A stretch of DNA of 64,000 bases from Amorphus sp040750475 (lineage in GTDB: Bacteria > Pseudomonadota > Alphaproteobacteria > Rhizobiales > Amorphaceae): the NCBI RefSeq assembly GCF_040750475.1, contig NZ_JABJVY010000001.1:124001-188000 (forward strand), given 5' to 3'. Of the stretch, positions 20,961 through 30,021 are shown piece after piece. The notes below the pieces were generated by a model. That model ran no database searches. It saw nothing but the letters and a program-made list of their open reading frames with translations, and was not told where the DNA came from. Made by a program: the position numbers and the translations under genes. Every line of letters starts with the position of its first letter. The stretch's first letter is position 1.

Positions 20961-21923
20961 TCAGAACAGGTCTCTCGGATCGAAGGTAACGCGCACCTCG
21001 CGCCAAGTTTCATACTTGGCGTAGGGCAAATTGTAGGGCTGGCACCTCAGGACGGCGCGCTTGGCGCTGTCGGCGGCCGCCTGGAAGAAGGGGTTGGAGC
21101 TGGAATTCAGCACCTGCGGCGTCCCGGAGACGCTGCCGTCGGGATTGAGCGACATGGCCACCGTGACCAACAAATCGTCGGCGCCCTGAGCTCCGATCGG
21201 TGGGTTCCAGCAGCGCTGAATCTGCGCACGCAAGGCGTCGAGCTCCGTCATCGTCATGGCGGCGTTGTTGCCGCCGGATCGAATGCCGGCGGACGCCTGG
21301 GACGAACCGCTGCCGCCACCGGATGGCTCCACCTTGTTGAGCAGCGAGGAGATCCGGTCGGCGTTGAAACTCTCGTTCGATTGCGCCGTCGTGGAGCGGG
21401 TCGGCTCCGGTCGGCGCGGCGGCGGATTGGGGCGCGCCCGGGGCACCACGTTGGTGGTGGGGGTGGGCTCCGCTTCCGCTTGCTGTTCCGGCGCGGGTGT
21501 CGGCTCCGGCTCGGCTTCCGGCTGCGGTTCCGGCGCGGGAGCCGGTTCCGGCTCCGCCTCGGCCTCCGGCGCGGCGGCTTCCTCGGCAGGGGCCTGGGCC
21601 TCCTCGCTCGGCTGCGGCGCAGCGGATTCCGCCTGGGAGGGGTTTTCCTGATCCGCGGCCCGGTCGTTCGGCGTGTCAGTCTCGCCCGCCGTCTCCGCTT
21701 CGCTGTCGCGTTCCACGGTATCCTGGTCGGGTTCGGGCTCCGGCTGCAGCTCCGCTTCCGGCGCGCCTTTGGCGATGTCGGTCACCTCACCAATGGTCAC
21801 AAGCTCCACCGGCAGCGCCTCGATCGGCCGCGCGGCATAGGAGTCGGCATCGGGCCAGGCCACCACGCTCCAGATGAGAATGGCGGCATGTCCGATCAGG
21901 GAGACGATGAGGCCGACCCGCAT
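20961..21923 (-). CDS. tolA: Tol-Pal system protein TolA
   Basis: TolA is the inner-membrane protein that spans the periplasm and transmits proton-motive energy from TolQR to TolB-Pal. It is 320 residues: one N-terminal membrane helix (about 4-24, GLIVSLIGHAAILIWSVVAW), a long acidic Pro/Glu/Ala-rich region (about 60-165) with repeated EPEP/PEPQ units in place of the Ala/Lys helix of enterobacteria, and a TonB-like C-terminal domain (CWNPPIGAQGADDLLVTVAM). Codon and composition bias in the linker is strong but typical of alphaproteobacteria. Confidence 0.94.
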   Translation of the reverse strand: MRVGLIVSLIGHAAILIWSVVAWPDADSYAARPIEALPVELVTIGEVTDIAKGAPEAELQPEPEPDQDTVERDSEAETAGETDTPNDRAADQENPSQAESAAPQPSEEAQAPAEEAAAPEAEAEPEPAPAPEPQPEAEPEPTPAPEQQAEAEPTPTTNVVPRARPNPPPRRPEPTRSTTAQSNESFNADRISSLLNKVEPSGGGSGSSQASAGIRSGGNNAAMTMTELDALRAQIQRCWNPPIGAQGADDLLVTVAMSLNPDGSVSGTPQVLNSSSNPFFQAAADSAKRAVLRCQPYNLPYAKYETWREVRVTFDPRDLF

Positions 21924-22016
21924 GATGGAGAGATCTTCGCCTTCGCTACGCTTCGTGGTCCGACAACGACCGGGACTTGACCGCCAAAGCCGGCAGGCGG
22001 CCGGGCCGGTCCGTCA

Positions 22017-22475
22017 TCAGTTCGCCGCGCCCTGGGGTTCCTGCTCGGTGACGAGGCCGATGCGCCGGAAGCCGGCCGCATTCAGCCGCCCCATCACCCG
22101 CATGATCGCCCCGTAGCCCGCCTCCTGGTCGCCGCGCACATAGATCCGCTCGTCGTAGCCGTTCTCGGCGATCGCGGTCAGCCGTGGCACTAGGTCGTCG
22201 AGGGAGATCTCGCTGTCCTGCAGGAAGATCTCGCCGTCGGCGCGGATCGACACCGTCAACGGCTCGGTGTCACCTTCCAGCGGCTTCGCACGCGATTGCG
22301 GCAGATCGATGGGAACCCCCACCGTCAACAGCGGTGCCGACACCATGAACACGATCAGGAGCACCAGCATCACGTCCACGAACGGCGTGACGTTGATCTC
22401 GCTCATCGGCTGATAGCGCGCCGCGCGACGCCGGCTGCGGCCGCTGCCGCCGGATCTGGCAAGTTGGACGCCCAT
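22017..22475 (-). CDS. tolR: Tol-Pal system protein TolR
   Basis: TolR is the ExbD-type channel component that, with TolQ, harnesses the proton gradient. It is 152 residues with a basic cytoplasmic N-terminus. One membrane helix contains the proton-carrying aspartate (D34, INVTPFVDVMLVLLIVFMV), and a periplasmic dimerisation domain follows (DDLVPRLTAIAENGYDERIY). It starts one base after the tolQ stop codon ends, which points to tight translational coupling. Confidence 0.96.
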   Translation of the reverse strand: MGVQLARSGGSGRSRRRAARYQPMSEINVTPFVDVMLVLLIVFMVSAPLLTVGVPIDLPQSRAKPLEGDTEPLTVSIRADGEIFLQDSEISLDDLVPRLTAIAENGYDERIYVRGDQEAGYGAIMRVMGRLNAAGFRRIGLVTEQEPQGAAN

Positions 22476-22476
22476 A

Positions 22477-23208
22477 TCAGTAGCGCTCCCCTTCCAGCCG
22501 TTCGTCGATCTCGCGCGACAGGATCGCCAGGAACTCGTCGGCGAACCCGTCCATGCGGGTGATCAGCTTGGCAACGTCACCGGATAGCTTGTTGTAGAAA
22601 ATCACCGCCGGAATCGCGGCGAGCAGGCCAAGCGCGGTGGCGAACAGCGCCTCTGCGATGCCCGGCGCAACCACCGCCAGGTTCGTGCTTTCCGACACCG
22701 CGATCGCCTGGAACGAGGTCATGATTCCCCAGACGGTGCCGAACAGGCCGATGAACGGACCAGCGGAACCGACCGAGGCGAGCACGGCGAGCCGGCTTTC
22801 CAGCCGTTCGCCCTCGCGGGTGATCGTCATGGTCATGACCCGGTCGAGCCGTTGGGCAAGGCTCGCCACCGCCGGATGGGAGCCCTCATGGCTTTGCTTC
22901 CATTCCGTCATGGCCGCCACGAACACCGCCGAAAGCCCGCTATTCGTCCGTGTCGAATAGGTGCGGTAGAGATCTTCCAGCGACTGGCCCGACCAGAACG
23001 CATCCTCAAACCGGTTCATCTGCCCGCGCAGGCGGCGATAAAGCAGGGTCTTGTCGACGATGATCGCCCAGCACCACACCGAGGCTGACAACAGCCCGAG
23101 CATGACGATCTTGACGACGATGTGGGCCTGCCAAAACAGGGCGAACAGCGAGAAGTCACCGGCCTTTGCGGCAAGCTCGGCGCCGGCAACTGCGACGTTG
23201 GAATCCAT
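22477..23208 (-). CDS. tolQ: Tol-Pal system protein TolQ
   Basis: TolQ is the ExbB/MotA-type inner-membrane channel protein. At 243 residues it has three helices: one near residues 20-45 and two near 135-195 (GPFIGLFGTVWGIMTSF; GIAEALFATALGLLAAIPAV). The chosen ATG at 23,208 gives MDSNVAVAG; a longer frame to 23,247 is less like the family. It heads the tolQRAB run, with ybgC about 200 bp upstream. Confidence 0.96.
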   Translation of the reverse strand: MDSNVAVAGAELAAKAGDFSLFALFWQAHIVVKIVMLGLLSASVWCWAIIVDKTLLYRRLRGQMNRFEDAFWSGQSLEDLYRTYSTRTNSGLSAVFVAAMTEWKQSHEGSHPAVASLAQRLDRVMTMTITREGERLESRLAVLASVGSAGPFIGLFGTVWGIMTSFQAIAVSESTNLAVVAPGIAEALFATALGLLAAIPAVIFYNKLSGDVAKLITRMDGFADEFLAILSREIDERLEGERY

Positions 23209-23406
23209 CTTTCGTCCCGACTTTGCTTCTCGCCCCGGACGGGGCATTCGGATCGATACTGCCCCGGGTGCGTCGAGAAGACATGTGAACGGCGTGGCGG
23301 ACGCCCGCCAGACGGCGCTTCTGTCGGCACAGAGTTTGTCAAAACTTCGACTCAGCGGAAGGAAGCGGAGTCCGACAAGCTCTCGCGAATTAGGGTGAAC
23401 AGAGGA

Positions 23407-23895
23407 TTAACCCCGCCCGGACAATTCGTTTGAACCGTCGACAGCGTCGGGAAGCAGCGGCTTCAGGCGCTCCAGAACCGGCTTCGGCAGACGCCGCGGC
23501 CGCCCGTCCGCCGAGATGACCACCGCCTCCACCTGGGCGGCCACCAAAACCTGCTCGCCGCGGCGAACTTCCTGATCCAACGTCAGGCGCGCCGCGGTGA
23601 TCTGGGCAAGCTGGGTGTCGACTTCCAAAATGTCGTCGATGCGGGCAGGCGCGCGGAAATCGAGCGTCATTTTCTTGACCGCGAAGGCGACCGGCGTGCC
23701 GTAGCTGCCGTCTGCAAGGTCGCGATGATGGACCTCGAACAGGCGCAGAAAGTCCGACCGTCCGCGCTCCATGAAGCGCAGATAGGTGGCGTGGTAGACG
23801 ATGCCGGAAAAATCGGTGTCCTCGAAATAGACCCGGATCGGCAGCCGGTGGTGCCGGCCGTCGAGCCTGCCTGCGAGATCTGGCCAGTCGGTCAT
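23407..23895 (-). CDS. ybgC: Tol-Pal-associated acyl-CoA thioesterase YbgC
   Basis: YbgC is a hot-dog-fold thioesterase that hydrolyses acyl-CoA or acyl-ACP and associates with the membrane. The 162-residue protein holds the 4-hydroxybenzoyl-CoA-thioesterase motif (VYFEDTDFSGIVYHATYLR) with D28 and H35. It precedes tolQ, its normal place. There is no signal peptide, consistent with a cytoplasmic enzyme. Confidence 0.93.
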   Translation of the reverse strand: MTDWPDLAGRLDGRHHRLPIRVYFEDTDFSGIVYHATYLRFMERGRSDFLRLFEVHHRDLADGSYGTPVAFAVKKMTLDFRAPARIDDILEVDTQLAQITAARLTLDQEVRRGEQVLVAAQVEAVVISADGRPRRLPKPVLERLKPLLPDAVDGSNELSGRG

Positions 23896-23955
23896 GAAGT
23901 GCGATCTATCCGAATGGGTCTGCCTGGTGGCAGCCCGAGAGAGCAGCCCACGCCG

Positions 23956-25818
23956 TCACCTCCTCGAAAACAGGCGCTCGATGTCGGCGAGTTTGAGTTC
24001 GACGAAGGTGGGGCGGCCATGGTTGCACTGGCCGGCTTTCGGCGTGGCTTCCATGTCGCGCAACAGCGCGTCCATCTCCTCCGGCTTCAGCCGCCGCCCG
24101 GTTCTGACCGACCCGTGGCAGGCGATCGTGGCGGCGAGATGGTCGAGCCGGTCGGCAAGACGGGTCGAAGACTCCCATTCGGCAAGGTCGTCGACCAGAT
24201 CGCGCACCAGGCCCGGAATGTCCAGCCGCCCGGCAAGCGCCGACGGCACCTCGCGCACGGCGATGGCACCGGGCCCGAACGGCTCCACCACCAGGCCGCT
24301 CTCCGCGAGAGTCTCGGCTGCGGCAGCAAGTCGCGCCACATCCTCCTCGGGAAGATCGACGATTTCCGGCACCAGCAGCATCTGCCGGGCGATTCCGGAA
24401 CGGTCGCGTTCGGCCTTCAGACGTTCGTAGACCAGGCGCTCGTGGGCTGCATGGGCGTCGACGATAACGACACCGTCGCGGGTCTGGGCCAGGATGTAGT
24501 TCTCGTGAAGTTGGGCGCGCGCGGCACCGAGTGGCCTGTCCAGGCCAGCATCGCTTTCCGGTCGTGTCCAGGCCCTCGTCTCCGCCGAAGGGGTTGCAAT
24601 CGCGGCGAAGGCGGCCTGGGTGTCCTCCCCGAAGCCGATCGGACGACTCTCGCTGGCCGGCGCATAGGCACGACCCGACGCAGGCGATGGGGCCGGCGAC
24701 CACCCTCCCAGGGGGGCAGAGCGCGGCGCTGTCGCCACTTCGGGACCGGCCTCCCATCCCGCACCGGCGGGTTCGGGGCGGAAGGCCGCCAGGGCCGCAT
24801 GCGCCGTCGTGGTGTTGGCCGAAAGCCCCACGCGGGAGAGTTCCGCCTTGATCGCCCCGACCAAGAGGCCGCGCACCAGCCCCGGATCTCGGAAGCGCAC
24901 GTCCGCCTTGGCCGGATGCACGTTCACATCGACCTCGGCCGGGTCGAGCGTCAGGAACAGGGCTGCCACGGGATGTCGGTCGCGGGCCATGACGTCGGAG
25001 ACCGCCCCGCGCAACGCCCCAAGCAAAAGCTTGTCGCGCACCGGACGGCCATTCACGAACAGGAACTGGGACAGGCTGTTGGCCCGGTGGAAGGTCGGCC
25101 GCCCGATCAGGCCGGCAAGCCCGACGCCTTCGCGGCCGGCGTCGATTTCCAACGCGTTTTCCACGAAGTCGCGGCCGAGCACGTCGGCAATCCGTGCCGA
25201 AACGGCATCTTCGCCGGTGCGGGCGGGATAGTCCGTGCGGCTGCGGTCGGAACCGGTCAGCACGAACCGCACCTCCGGATGAGCGAGCGCCAGCCGGCGC
25301 ACCACATCGGTGATCGCATTCGCCTCGGCGCGATCGGACTTTAAGAATTTCAGCCGCGCGGGAGTGGCAAAAAAGAGATCGCGGACATCGACGATGGTCC
25401 CGCCATTGAGCGCCGCCGGCTTGGCTTCGTCGACCGTCCCGCCCTCGACGGAGAGCGTCCAGGCGGTGTCGGCGTCGCGGGTGCGGGTGGTGATGGCGAG
25501 CCGCGCCACCGCGCCGATCGAGGGAAGCGCCTCGCCGCGAAAGCCGAGCGTGGCGATCGAAAACAGGTTCTCCTCGCTCAGCTTGGAGGTGCAATGGCGC
25601 TCCACGGCGAGCACCAGGTCCTCGCGGCTCATGCCGGAGCCATCGTCGATAACGCGGATCAGCCCCTTACCACCGGACGCCGTCACAACCTCCACCGAGC
25701 GCGCGCCGGCGTCGATCGCGTTCTCCACGAGCTCCTTCACCACGCTCGCCGGACGCTCGACCACCTCGCCGGCGGCGATCCGATTGATAACGTCACTGGT
25801 GAGTTGGCGGACGGCCAT
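23956..25818 (-). CDS. mutL: DNA mismatch repair protein MutL
   Basis: MutL links mismatch recognition by MutS to strand removal. The protein is 620 residues. The N-terminal GHKL ATPase carries VKELVENAIDAGA, DDGSGM and TLGFRGEALPSIG. The C-terminal part holds the endonuclease-type motifs DAHAAHERLVYE (near residue 450), ACHGSVR and CNHGRPT, so this MutL probably nicks DNA itself, as expected where the MutH system is absent. A variable proline-rich linker lies between the domains. The divergent HAD gene starts 74 bp away. Confidence 0.96.
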   Translation of the reverse strand: MAVRQLTSDVINRIAAGEVVERPASVVKELVENAIDAGARSVEVVTASGGKGLIRVIDDGSGMSREDLVLAVERHCTSKLSEENLFSIATLGFRGEALPSIGAVARLAITTRTRDADTAWTLSVEGGTVDEAKPAALNGGTIVDVRDLFFATPARLKFLKSDRAEANAITDVVRRLALAHPEVRFVLTGSDRSRTDYPARTGEDAVSARIADVLGRDFVENALEIDAGREGVGLAGLIGRPTFHRANSLSQFLFVNGRPVRDKLLLGALRGAVSDVMARDRHPVAALFLTLDPAEVDVNVHPAKADVRFRDPGLVRGLLVGAIKAELSRVGLSANTTTAHAALAAFRPEPAGAGWEAGPEVATAPRSAPLGGWSPAPSPASGRAYAPASESRPIGFGEDTQAAFAAIATPSAETRAWTRPESDAGLDRPLGAARAQLHENYILAQTRDGVVIVDAHAAHERLVYERLKAERDRSGIARQMLLVPEIVDLPEEDVARLAAAAETLAESGLVVEPFGPGAIAVREVPSALAGRLDIPGLVRDLVDDLAEWESSTRLADRLDHLAATIACHGSVRTGRRLKPEEMDALLRDMEATPKAGQCNHGRPTFVELKLADIERLFSRR

Positions 25819-25892
25819 TGCGGTCCCGTTGAAATTTCTGAATTGGTAGAGAATGCCGGATTCGCGGCCCGCCGTCAGGCCCCTGCGCCGTT

Positions 25893-26852
25893 ATGTCCAC
25901 CGATCGCAATACCGAGGCAGCCGACGTTTTCGCGCCGCAGCATCTTGACCCGGCGCGCGTGGAAGGCGATGCCGATGGCATGAAAAACGCCATCCCGGAC
26001 TTCCCCTACGGTCTTGCAGCCCTCGCCGGCGACTACGACGGTTTGCTCGTGGACGTCTGGGGCGTGATCCACAACGGCGTCGCGGCCTTCGAGGCCGCGA
26101 GCGAAGCGCTGGTGCGCTTCCGGCGCGAAACCGGCGGCGCGGTGGTGCTGATCACCAACGCACCGCGGCCGGCACCACCGGTGGTCGACCAGCTTTCCGA
26201 GCTCGGCGTGCCGCGCGAAGCCTTCGACGCGGTGGTGACATCCGGCGACGTCACCCGCGATACGCTTGCTTCTCTGGGGGCCGGCAAGCTCTACCATCTC
26301 GGGCCCGATCGCGATCTGTCGCTCTACGAGTCGCTCAACGTCACATTGGTCGGTGCGGACGAGGCGGAGGCGATCTCCTGCACCGGCCTGTTCGACGACT
26401 ACACCGAAGGGCCGGACGACTACCGCGAGCAGCTCACCGCCCTGGCCAATCGGAGGCTGCCGTTCGTCTGCGCCAATCCGGATGTGGTGGTTCAGCGCGG
26501 CGACCACATCATCTACTGCGCCGGCAGCCTGGCCAACCTCTACGAGGAACTTGGCGGCACGGTGCACCAGGCCGGCAAGCCCTACCCACCGATCTATCAG
26601 GCCGCTCTTGCCCGCCTCGGCGCCCATCTTGGCCGCGAACTCGACCGGGAACGTGTGCTTGCGATCGGCGACGGACTGCACACCGACATTCGCGGTGCGG
26701 TCGGCCAGGGGCTTTCTTGCGTGTTCATCACCGGCGGCATCCACGGCACGGCCTTCGGCCCCGCCGACGCGCCGGATCCGGAACGGGTGGCCGATCATCT
26801 CGCCCGGGAAGGCTTGGCGGTGCGTGCCGTACTGCCGCGTCTCATGTGGTAG
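25893..26852 (+). CDS. HAD-superfamily class IIA hydrolase
   Basis: This 319-residue phosphatase-like protein is close to the alphaproteobacterial subgroup of HAD-IIA enzymes (nagD-like). Motif I reads VDVWGVIHNG, with the nucleophile at D54; the usual second aspartate is replaced by tryptophan, which is characteristic of this subgroup. Motif II is LITNAPR, and the metal motif is AIGDGLHTDIRGA. Its substrate is unknown. An internal ATG at residue 30 could be the true start, since homologues often begin near there. Confidence 0.85.
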   Translation: MSTDRNTEAADVFAPQHLDPARVEGDADGMKNAIPDFPYGLAALAGDYDGLLVDVWGVIHNGVAAFEAASEALVRFRRETGGAVVLITNAPRPAPPVVDQLSELGVPREAFDAVVTSGDVTRDTLASLGAGKLYHLGPDRDLSLYESLNVTLVGADEAEAISCTGLFDDYTEGPDDYREQLTALANRRLPFVCANPDVVVQRGDHIIYCAGSLANLYEELGGTVHQAGKPYPPIYQAALARLGAHLGRELDRERVLAIGDGLHTDIRGAVGQGLSCVFITGGIHGTAFGPADAPDPERVADHLAREGLAVRAVLPRLMW

Positions 26853-26866
26853 TGCGGGCCAAGGGC

Positions 26867-26903
26867 GCGATGGGAAAAGTGGGAACCGGTCTTCCGCCCG
26901 CAC
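26867..26903 (-). repeat. Constant-core palindrome, reverse orientation
   Basis: GATGGGAAAAGTGGGAACCG, then GTCTTCCGCCCGC, reads as the core on the minus strand. It starts about 15 bases after the HAD gene stop. Confidence 0.65.
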
Positions 26904-26946
26904 CCGCTCACAACGAACAGCAAAAGACAAAACCAGGGAGGACACC

Positions 26947-27402
26947 ATGACCTTGACGCTGCAGACGCTCTATTTCGAAGATCTGTCGGTGGGCATGCGC
27001 GATGCCTTCGACAAGATCGTAATGGCGTCGGACGTGGTGGGCTTTGCCGAGGTGTCCGGCGACCGCAACCCGATTCACCTCTCAGAGCACTTCGCCGCAA
27101 AGACTCCCTTCAAGACGCGCATCGCCCACGGGCTCTATACCGCGAGCCTGATTTCCGCGCTGCTCGGCACCCGTCTGCCCGGCCCCGGCGCCATCTACTT
27201 GTCCCAAAGCCTGAACTTTCGCGCGCCGGTGAAGATCGGCGACACCGTCACCGTTTCCGTCGAGGTGGTCGAACTGATCGGCGAGAAGAACCGAGCGCGG
27301 CTTTCCTGCGAATGCCGGGTCGACGACACCATCGTGCTGGACGGCGAGGCCCTGGTGAAGGTGCCGAGCCGCGCCGAACTGGCGAGCGAAGCTCAGGCTT
27401 GA
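26947..27402 (+). CDS. MaoC-family hydratase (hot-dog fold)
   Basis: This 151-residue protein is of the MaoC/(R)-specific enoyl-CoA hydratase family. The catalytic D-x4-H signature lies in SGDRNPIHLS (D39 and H44), followed by AHGLYTASLISALLGTRLPG. It may hydrate enoyl-CoA to (R)-3-hydroxyacyl-CoA, a precursor route to PHA, but the family is broad. GGGAGG sits five bases before the ATG. It lies between the HAD gene and ribF on the same strand. Confidence 0.9.
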   Translation: MTLTLQTLYFEDLSVGMRDAFDKIVMASDVVGFAEVSGDRNPIHLSEHFAAKTPFKTRIAHGLYTASLISALLGTRLPGPGAIYLSQSLNFRAPVKIGDTVTVSVEVVELIGEKNRARLSCECRVDDTIVLDGEALVKVPSRAELASEAQA

Positions 27403-27459
27403 CCCCATCTCCGAGACGCGGCAGCGTCGCGGCCTGCCGAGAGGATCTCCTTCACGCCC

Positions 27460-28488
27460 ATGACCAGCCCTCGTCCCGATCGCCCAGACGCGCCCTTTGC
27501 GGCCGCCATTGATGCCGTGCCCGAGCGGCTGCGTGGCGGGATCGCCGCGATCGGCAATTTCGATGGGGTTCATCGGGGGCACCAGGAGGTGCTCGGGGTC
27601 GCAAGCCGGATGGCCCGCGAGGCCGGACGACCGGCGCTGGTGCTGACCTTCGAGCCCCATCCGCGCAGCTATTTTCGCCCCGACCAACCGGTGTTCCGCC
27701 TGACCCCGCCACCGGAGCGCTCCGTGGTTCTGAAGGCCCTCGGCCTGGACGGCATGGTGGTGGTGCCGTTCAACGCGGAGCTCGCGGCCACCGAGGCCGA
27801 TGTCTTCGTGGACCAGATCCTCCGCGATCGGCTGAACGTGGCGGGGGCCGTGGTGGGTTACAATTTCCACTTCGGCAAACGACGCGCCGGCACGCCGGAC
27901 TTCTTGCGAGAGCGCGGCGCGGCGGACGGTTTTGAAGTGGAAGTGGTCTCGCCCGGCGTGGACGCCCACGGCGAGCCGATCTCTTCCACCCGTGTGCGCA
28001 CCGCGCTGGAGGCGGGGTCGCCGGACATTGCCGCCGAGCTTCTCGGCTATCGCTGGCTGGTCGTTGGCACCGTGGTGCACGGCGACAAGCGCGGCCGTGT
28101 GCTGGGATATCCGACCGCGAACTTGCGTCTCGATCCGGCCTGCGGGCTGCGCCATGGAGTGTACGCCGTCCGTGCCCGCGTCGATGGCCGCCTCTATGAC
28201 GGCGTGGCGAGCTTCGGGCGGCGCCCGATGTTCGACGATGGCGCTCCACTGTTCGAAACCCACCTGTTCGACTTTTCCGGCGATCTCTACGACAAGGAGA
28301 CGCGGATTTCCGTATTCGCCTTCCTGCGACCGGAACTCAAATTCGACAGTGTGGACGCGCTCGTCGCGCAAATGGATGCCGACAGCGCCCAAGCCAAAGC
28401 GCTGCTCGCCACCGCTACGCCGCTATCGGACCTCGACACCAGGCTCTCGTTCGAGCAAGCCGCTGCGGACGCGACATTTCCAAGCTGA
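27460..28488 (+). CDS. ribF: Bifunctional riboflavin kinase / FAD synthetase
   Basis: RibF phosphorylates riboflavin to FMN and adenylates FMN to FAD. The 342-residue protein has the N-terminal adenylyltransferase (GNFDGVHRGH, residues 32-41, and SSTRVRTALEAG). The C-terminal riboflavin kinase barrel includes GRVLGYPTANL near residues 211-221 and the VASFGRRPMFDDG segment. Length is normal. It is the last gene of the short plus-strand run and converges on the SURF1 gene. Confidence 0.96.
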   Translation: MTSPRPDRPDAPFAAAIDAVPERLRGGIAAIGNFDGVHRGHQEVLGVASRMAREAGRPALVLTFEPHPRSYFRPDQPVFRLTPPPERSVVLKALGLDGMVVVPFNAELAATEADVFVDQILRDRLNVAGAVVGYNFHFGKRRAGTPDFLRERGAADGFEVEVVSPGVDAHGEPISSTRVRTALEAGSPDIAAELLGYRWLVVGTVVHGDKRGRVLGYPTANLRLDPACGLRHGVYAVRARVDGRLYDGVASFGRRPMFDDGAPLFETHLFDFSGDLYDKETRISVFAFLRPELKFDSVDALVAQMDADSAQAKALLATATPLSDLDTRLSFEQAAADATFPS

Positions 28489-28505
28489 CGCGCCGTACGG
28501 CGTGT

Positions 28506-29288
28506 TCAGTCTTCGCTCGAAGCACCGAACTTATTTCGGAACCGCCGAACCGCGAAAACGGCATAGATGCACACGAGCACGGCCGCCAGCCCGTACCAGG
28601 TCACCGCATATTGCAGGTGACTGTTGGCGAAGGTCAGCGGCGTCTCTCCTGCCTGGGGCACACCGCCGGCCGGCGTCATATCCGCCGTGAGCGAGACATA
28701 ATAGGGCGCGACCTCGTCCGGAGCTTGTCCGAGCGTCCGGCTCATGGCCGGAATGTCACGCACCAGCCACTCATTTTTCTCAAGGTTCGGGTCCGGCGAG
28801 AAGAAAGCCGGCGTCTCTCCCTTGCGGATCAGGCCATGGATCGTGACGTCGCCGGCTGGCGGACCGGGACGGGTGGCGGGATCCTTCCGCTCGAGCGGTA
28901 CGAAACCCCGGTCGACGAGCAACGTCCAACCATCCCTGGTGGTGAACGGGGCGAACACCAGATAGCCCGGCCCCCCAAGCGGCCCGTTGGGCTCGGTAAG
29001 CGCCATATAGACGTGGATCTCGCCGTCCTCGAAATGTCCGGTTGCGGCGACGCGCTGATAGATCCACTCGTCCATATCGAACGAGGGCCAGGTAGATGGC
29101 CCCGGGGCGGCGACCGGCGCGGCGACGCTGCGGCTTTCCGCGGCGGCGATCAGCCCCTCTTTCCAGGCGAGCCGGCGGACCTGCCAATTGCCGAGCGCGA
29201 TCAGGATCGCGAGGGCGATCACAGTCAAGAGCGTGGGCCAGAGCAGGCTGCGCCAGGGCCCATGGGCGGCTTTGATCGACTTATTCAT
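28506..29288 (-). CDS. SURF1-family cytochrome c oxidase assembly protein
   Basis: SURF1 helps insert haem a into subunit I of aa3-type oxidase. The 260-residue protein has two membrane helices, near residues 15-35 and 228-247, with a periplasmic domain between. Family segments are visible (LGNWQVRRLAWKEGLI; LVDRGFVPLERKDP; NSHLQYAVTWYGLA). The ATG at 29,288 is preferred to an in-frame TTG at 29,303. It is the last gene of the oxidase cluster, separated from DUF983 by paired repeats. Confidence 0.93.
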   Translation of the reverse strand: MNKSIKAAHGPWRSLLWPTLLTVIALAILIALGNWQVRRLAWKEGLIAAAESRSVAAPVAAPGPSTWPSFDMDEWIYQRVAATGHFEDGEIHVYMALTEPNGPLGGPGYLVFAPFTTRDGWTLLVDRGFVPLERKDPATRPGPPAGDVTIHGLIRKGETPAFFSPDPNLEKNEWLVRDIPAMSRTLGQAPDEVAPYYVSLTADMTPAGGVPQAGETPLTFANSHLQYAVTWYGLAAVLVCIYAVFAVRRFRNKFGASSED

Positions 29289-29323
29289 CGTCGAATCGCG
29301 CAAGGTTCATTCTACTTTTTGAC

Positions 29324-29481
29324 GCGATTTCGGACGGAAAACCGGTTCCCACTTTTCCTGAAATCGCTCCAGATCACGACGTTTTGGGGCCCGCTCCGCC
29401 CGAAAACGTAAAACGTGATCGATTCTATTAGGGCAAAGCGATTTCGGACGGAAAACCGGTTCCCACTTTTCCTGAAATCGC
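29324..29481 (+). repeat. Composite of two constant-core palindromes flanking a GATC hairpin
   Basis: Two copies (29,324-29,367 and 29,438-29,481) share the stem GCGATTTC / GAAATCGC and an intact core. Between them is a different imperfect inverted repeat, GATCACG ACGTTTT ... AAAACGT ... CGTGATC (about 29,372-29,420). The period is 114 bp. The right copy ends about 8 bases before the DUF983 stop. Confidence 0.8.
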
Positions 29482-29488
29482 TCAAAGC

Positions 29489-29908
29489 CTACTCCTCAAG
29501 CTGCCCTTCGGCGGCCTTGGTCTGATATTGCTGGGCGATCATCACGCCCTTCAACGGCCGAATCATGCCGAGCGAGAGCCCGAGTGTCAGCGGCCCCAGC
29601 ACGATCAGGTGGACCCAGATCGGCGGCTGCCAGAGCACTTCCATGACCAGCGCCAGACCGACCACCAGGAAGCCGACGATCAAGATCACGAACACGGCGG
29701 GACCGTCGCCGGAATCGATAAAGCGGAAATCCAGCCCGCACACCGGACAGCGTTCCCGGATGGACAGAAAGCCATCGAACAGCTTGCCTTCGCCGCAACG
29801 CGGACAGCGGCCGGCGAGGCCTGTCTGGGTCGCCGGCAGCGGCGGATAGGAACGCTGACGCATCGCGGTTCGAGGCGCCTGGGGTTCCGGGCTGGCGTCG
29901 TCGCTCAT
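29489..29908 (-). CDS. DUF983 membrane protein with zinc-ribbon
   Basis: This small 139-residue protein is usually encoded beside SURF1 and subunit III of cytochrome c oxidase; its role is unproven, probably in oxidase biogenesis. The N-terminal half carries two CxxC pairs (CPRCGEG and CPVCGLD), suggesting a zinc ribbon. Two membrane helices follow (about 70-90 and 96-115). A hairpin terminator separates it from ctaE, so it may have separate transcription. Confidence 0.9.
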   Translation of the reverse strand: MSDDASPEPQAPRTAMRQRSYPPLPATQTGLAGRCPRCGEGKLFDGFLSIRERCPVCGLDFRFIDSGDGPAVFVILIVGFLVVGLALVMEVLWQPPIWVHLIVLGPLTLGLSLGMIRPLKGVMIAQQYQTKAAEGQLEE

Positions 29909-29948
29909 CCTTGGTCCGCCTCCTGCCGGTCGTCGTCGCTTAAAACGA

Positions 29949-29974
29949 AGAACGCGGCGAGATCGCCGCGTTCT
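29949..29974 (-). terminator. Intrinsic terminator downstream of ctaE
   Basis: A twelve-base stem (AGAACGCGGCGA / TCGCCGCGTTCT, loop GA). On the minus strand it is followed by TCGTTTTAAG. Confidence 0.75.
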
Positions 29975-30021
29975 CTGAAGTCGTTATCGGCCTGCGCGGC
30001 CCGGCACGCAACACAAGAGGG

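Noticed and set aside
21350..21780. Long open frames opposite tolA
   Set aside because: They arise from the Pro/Glu/Ala-rich linker codons and give Gly/Arg-rich translations without signals for expression.
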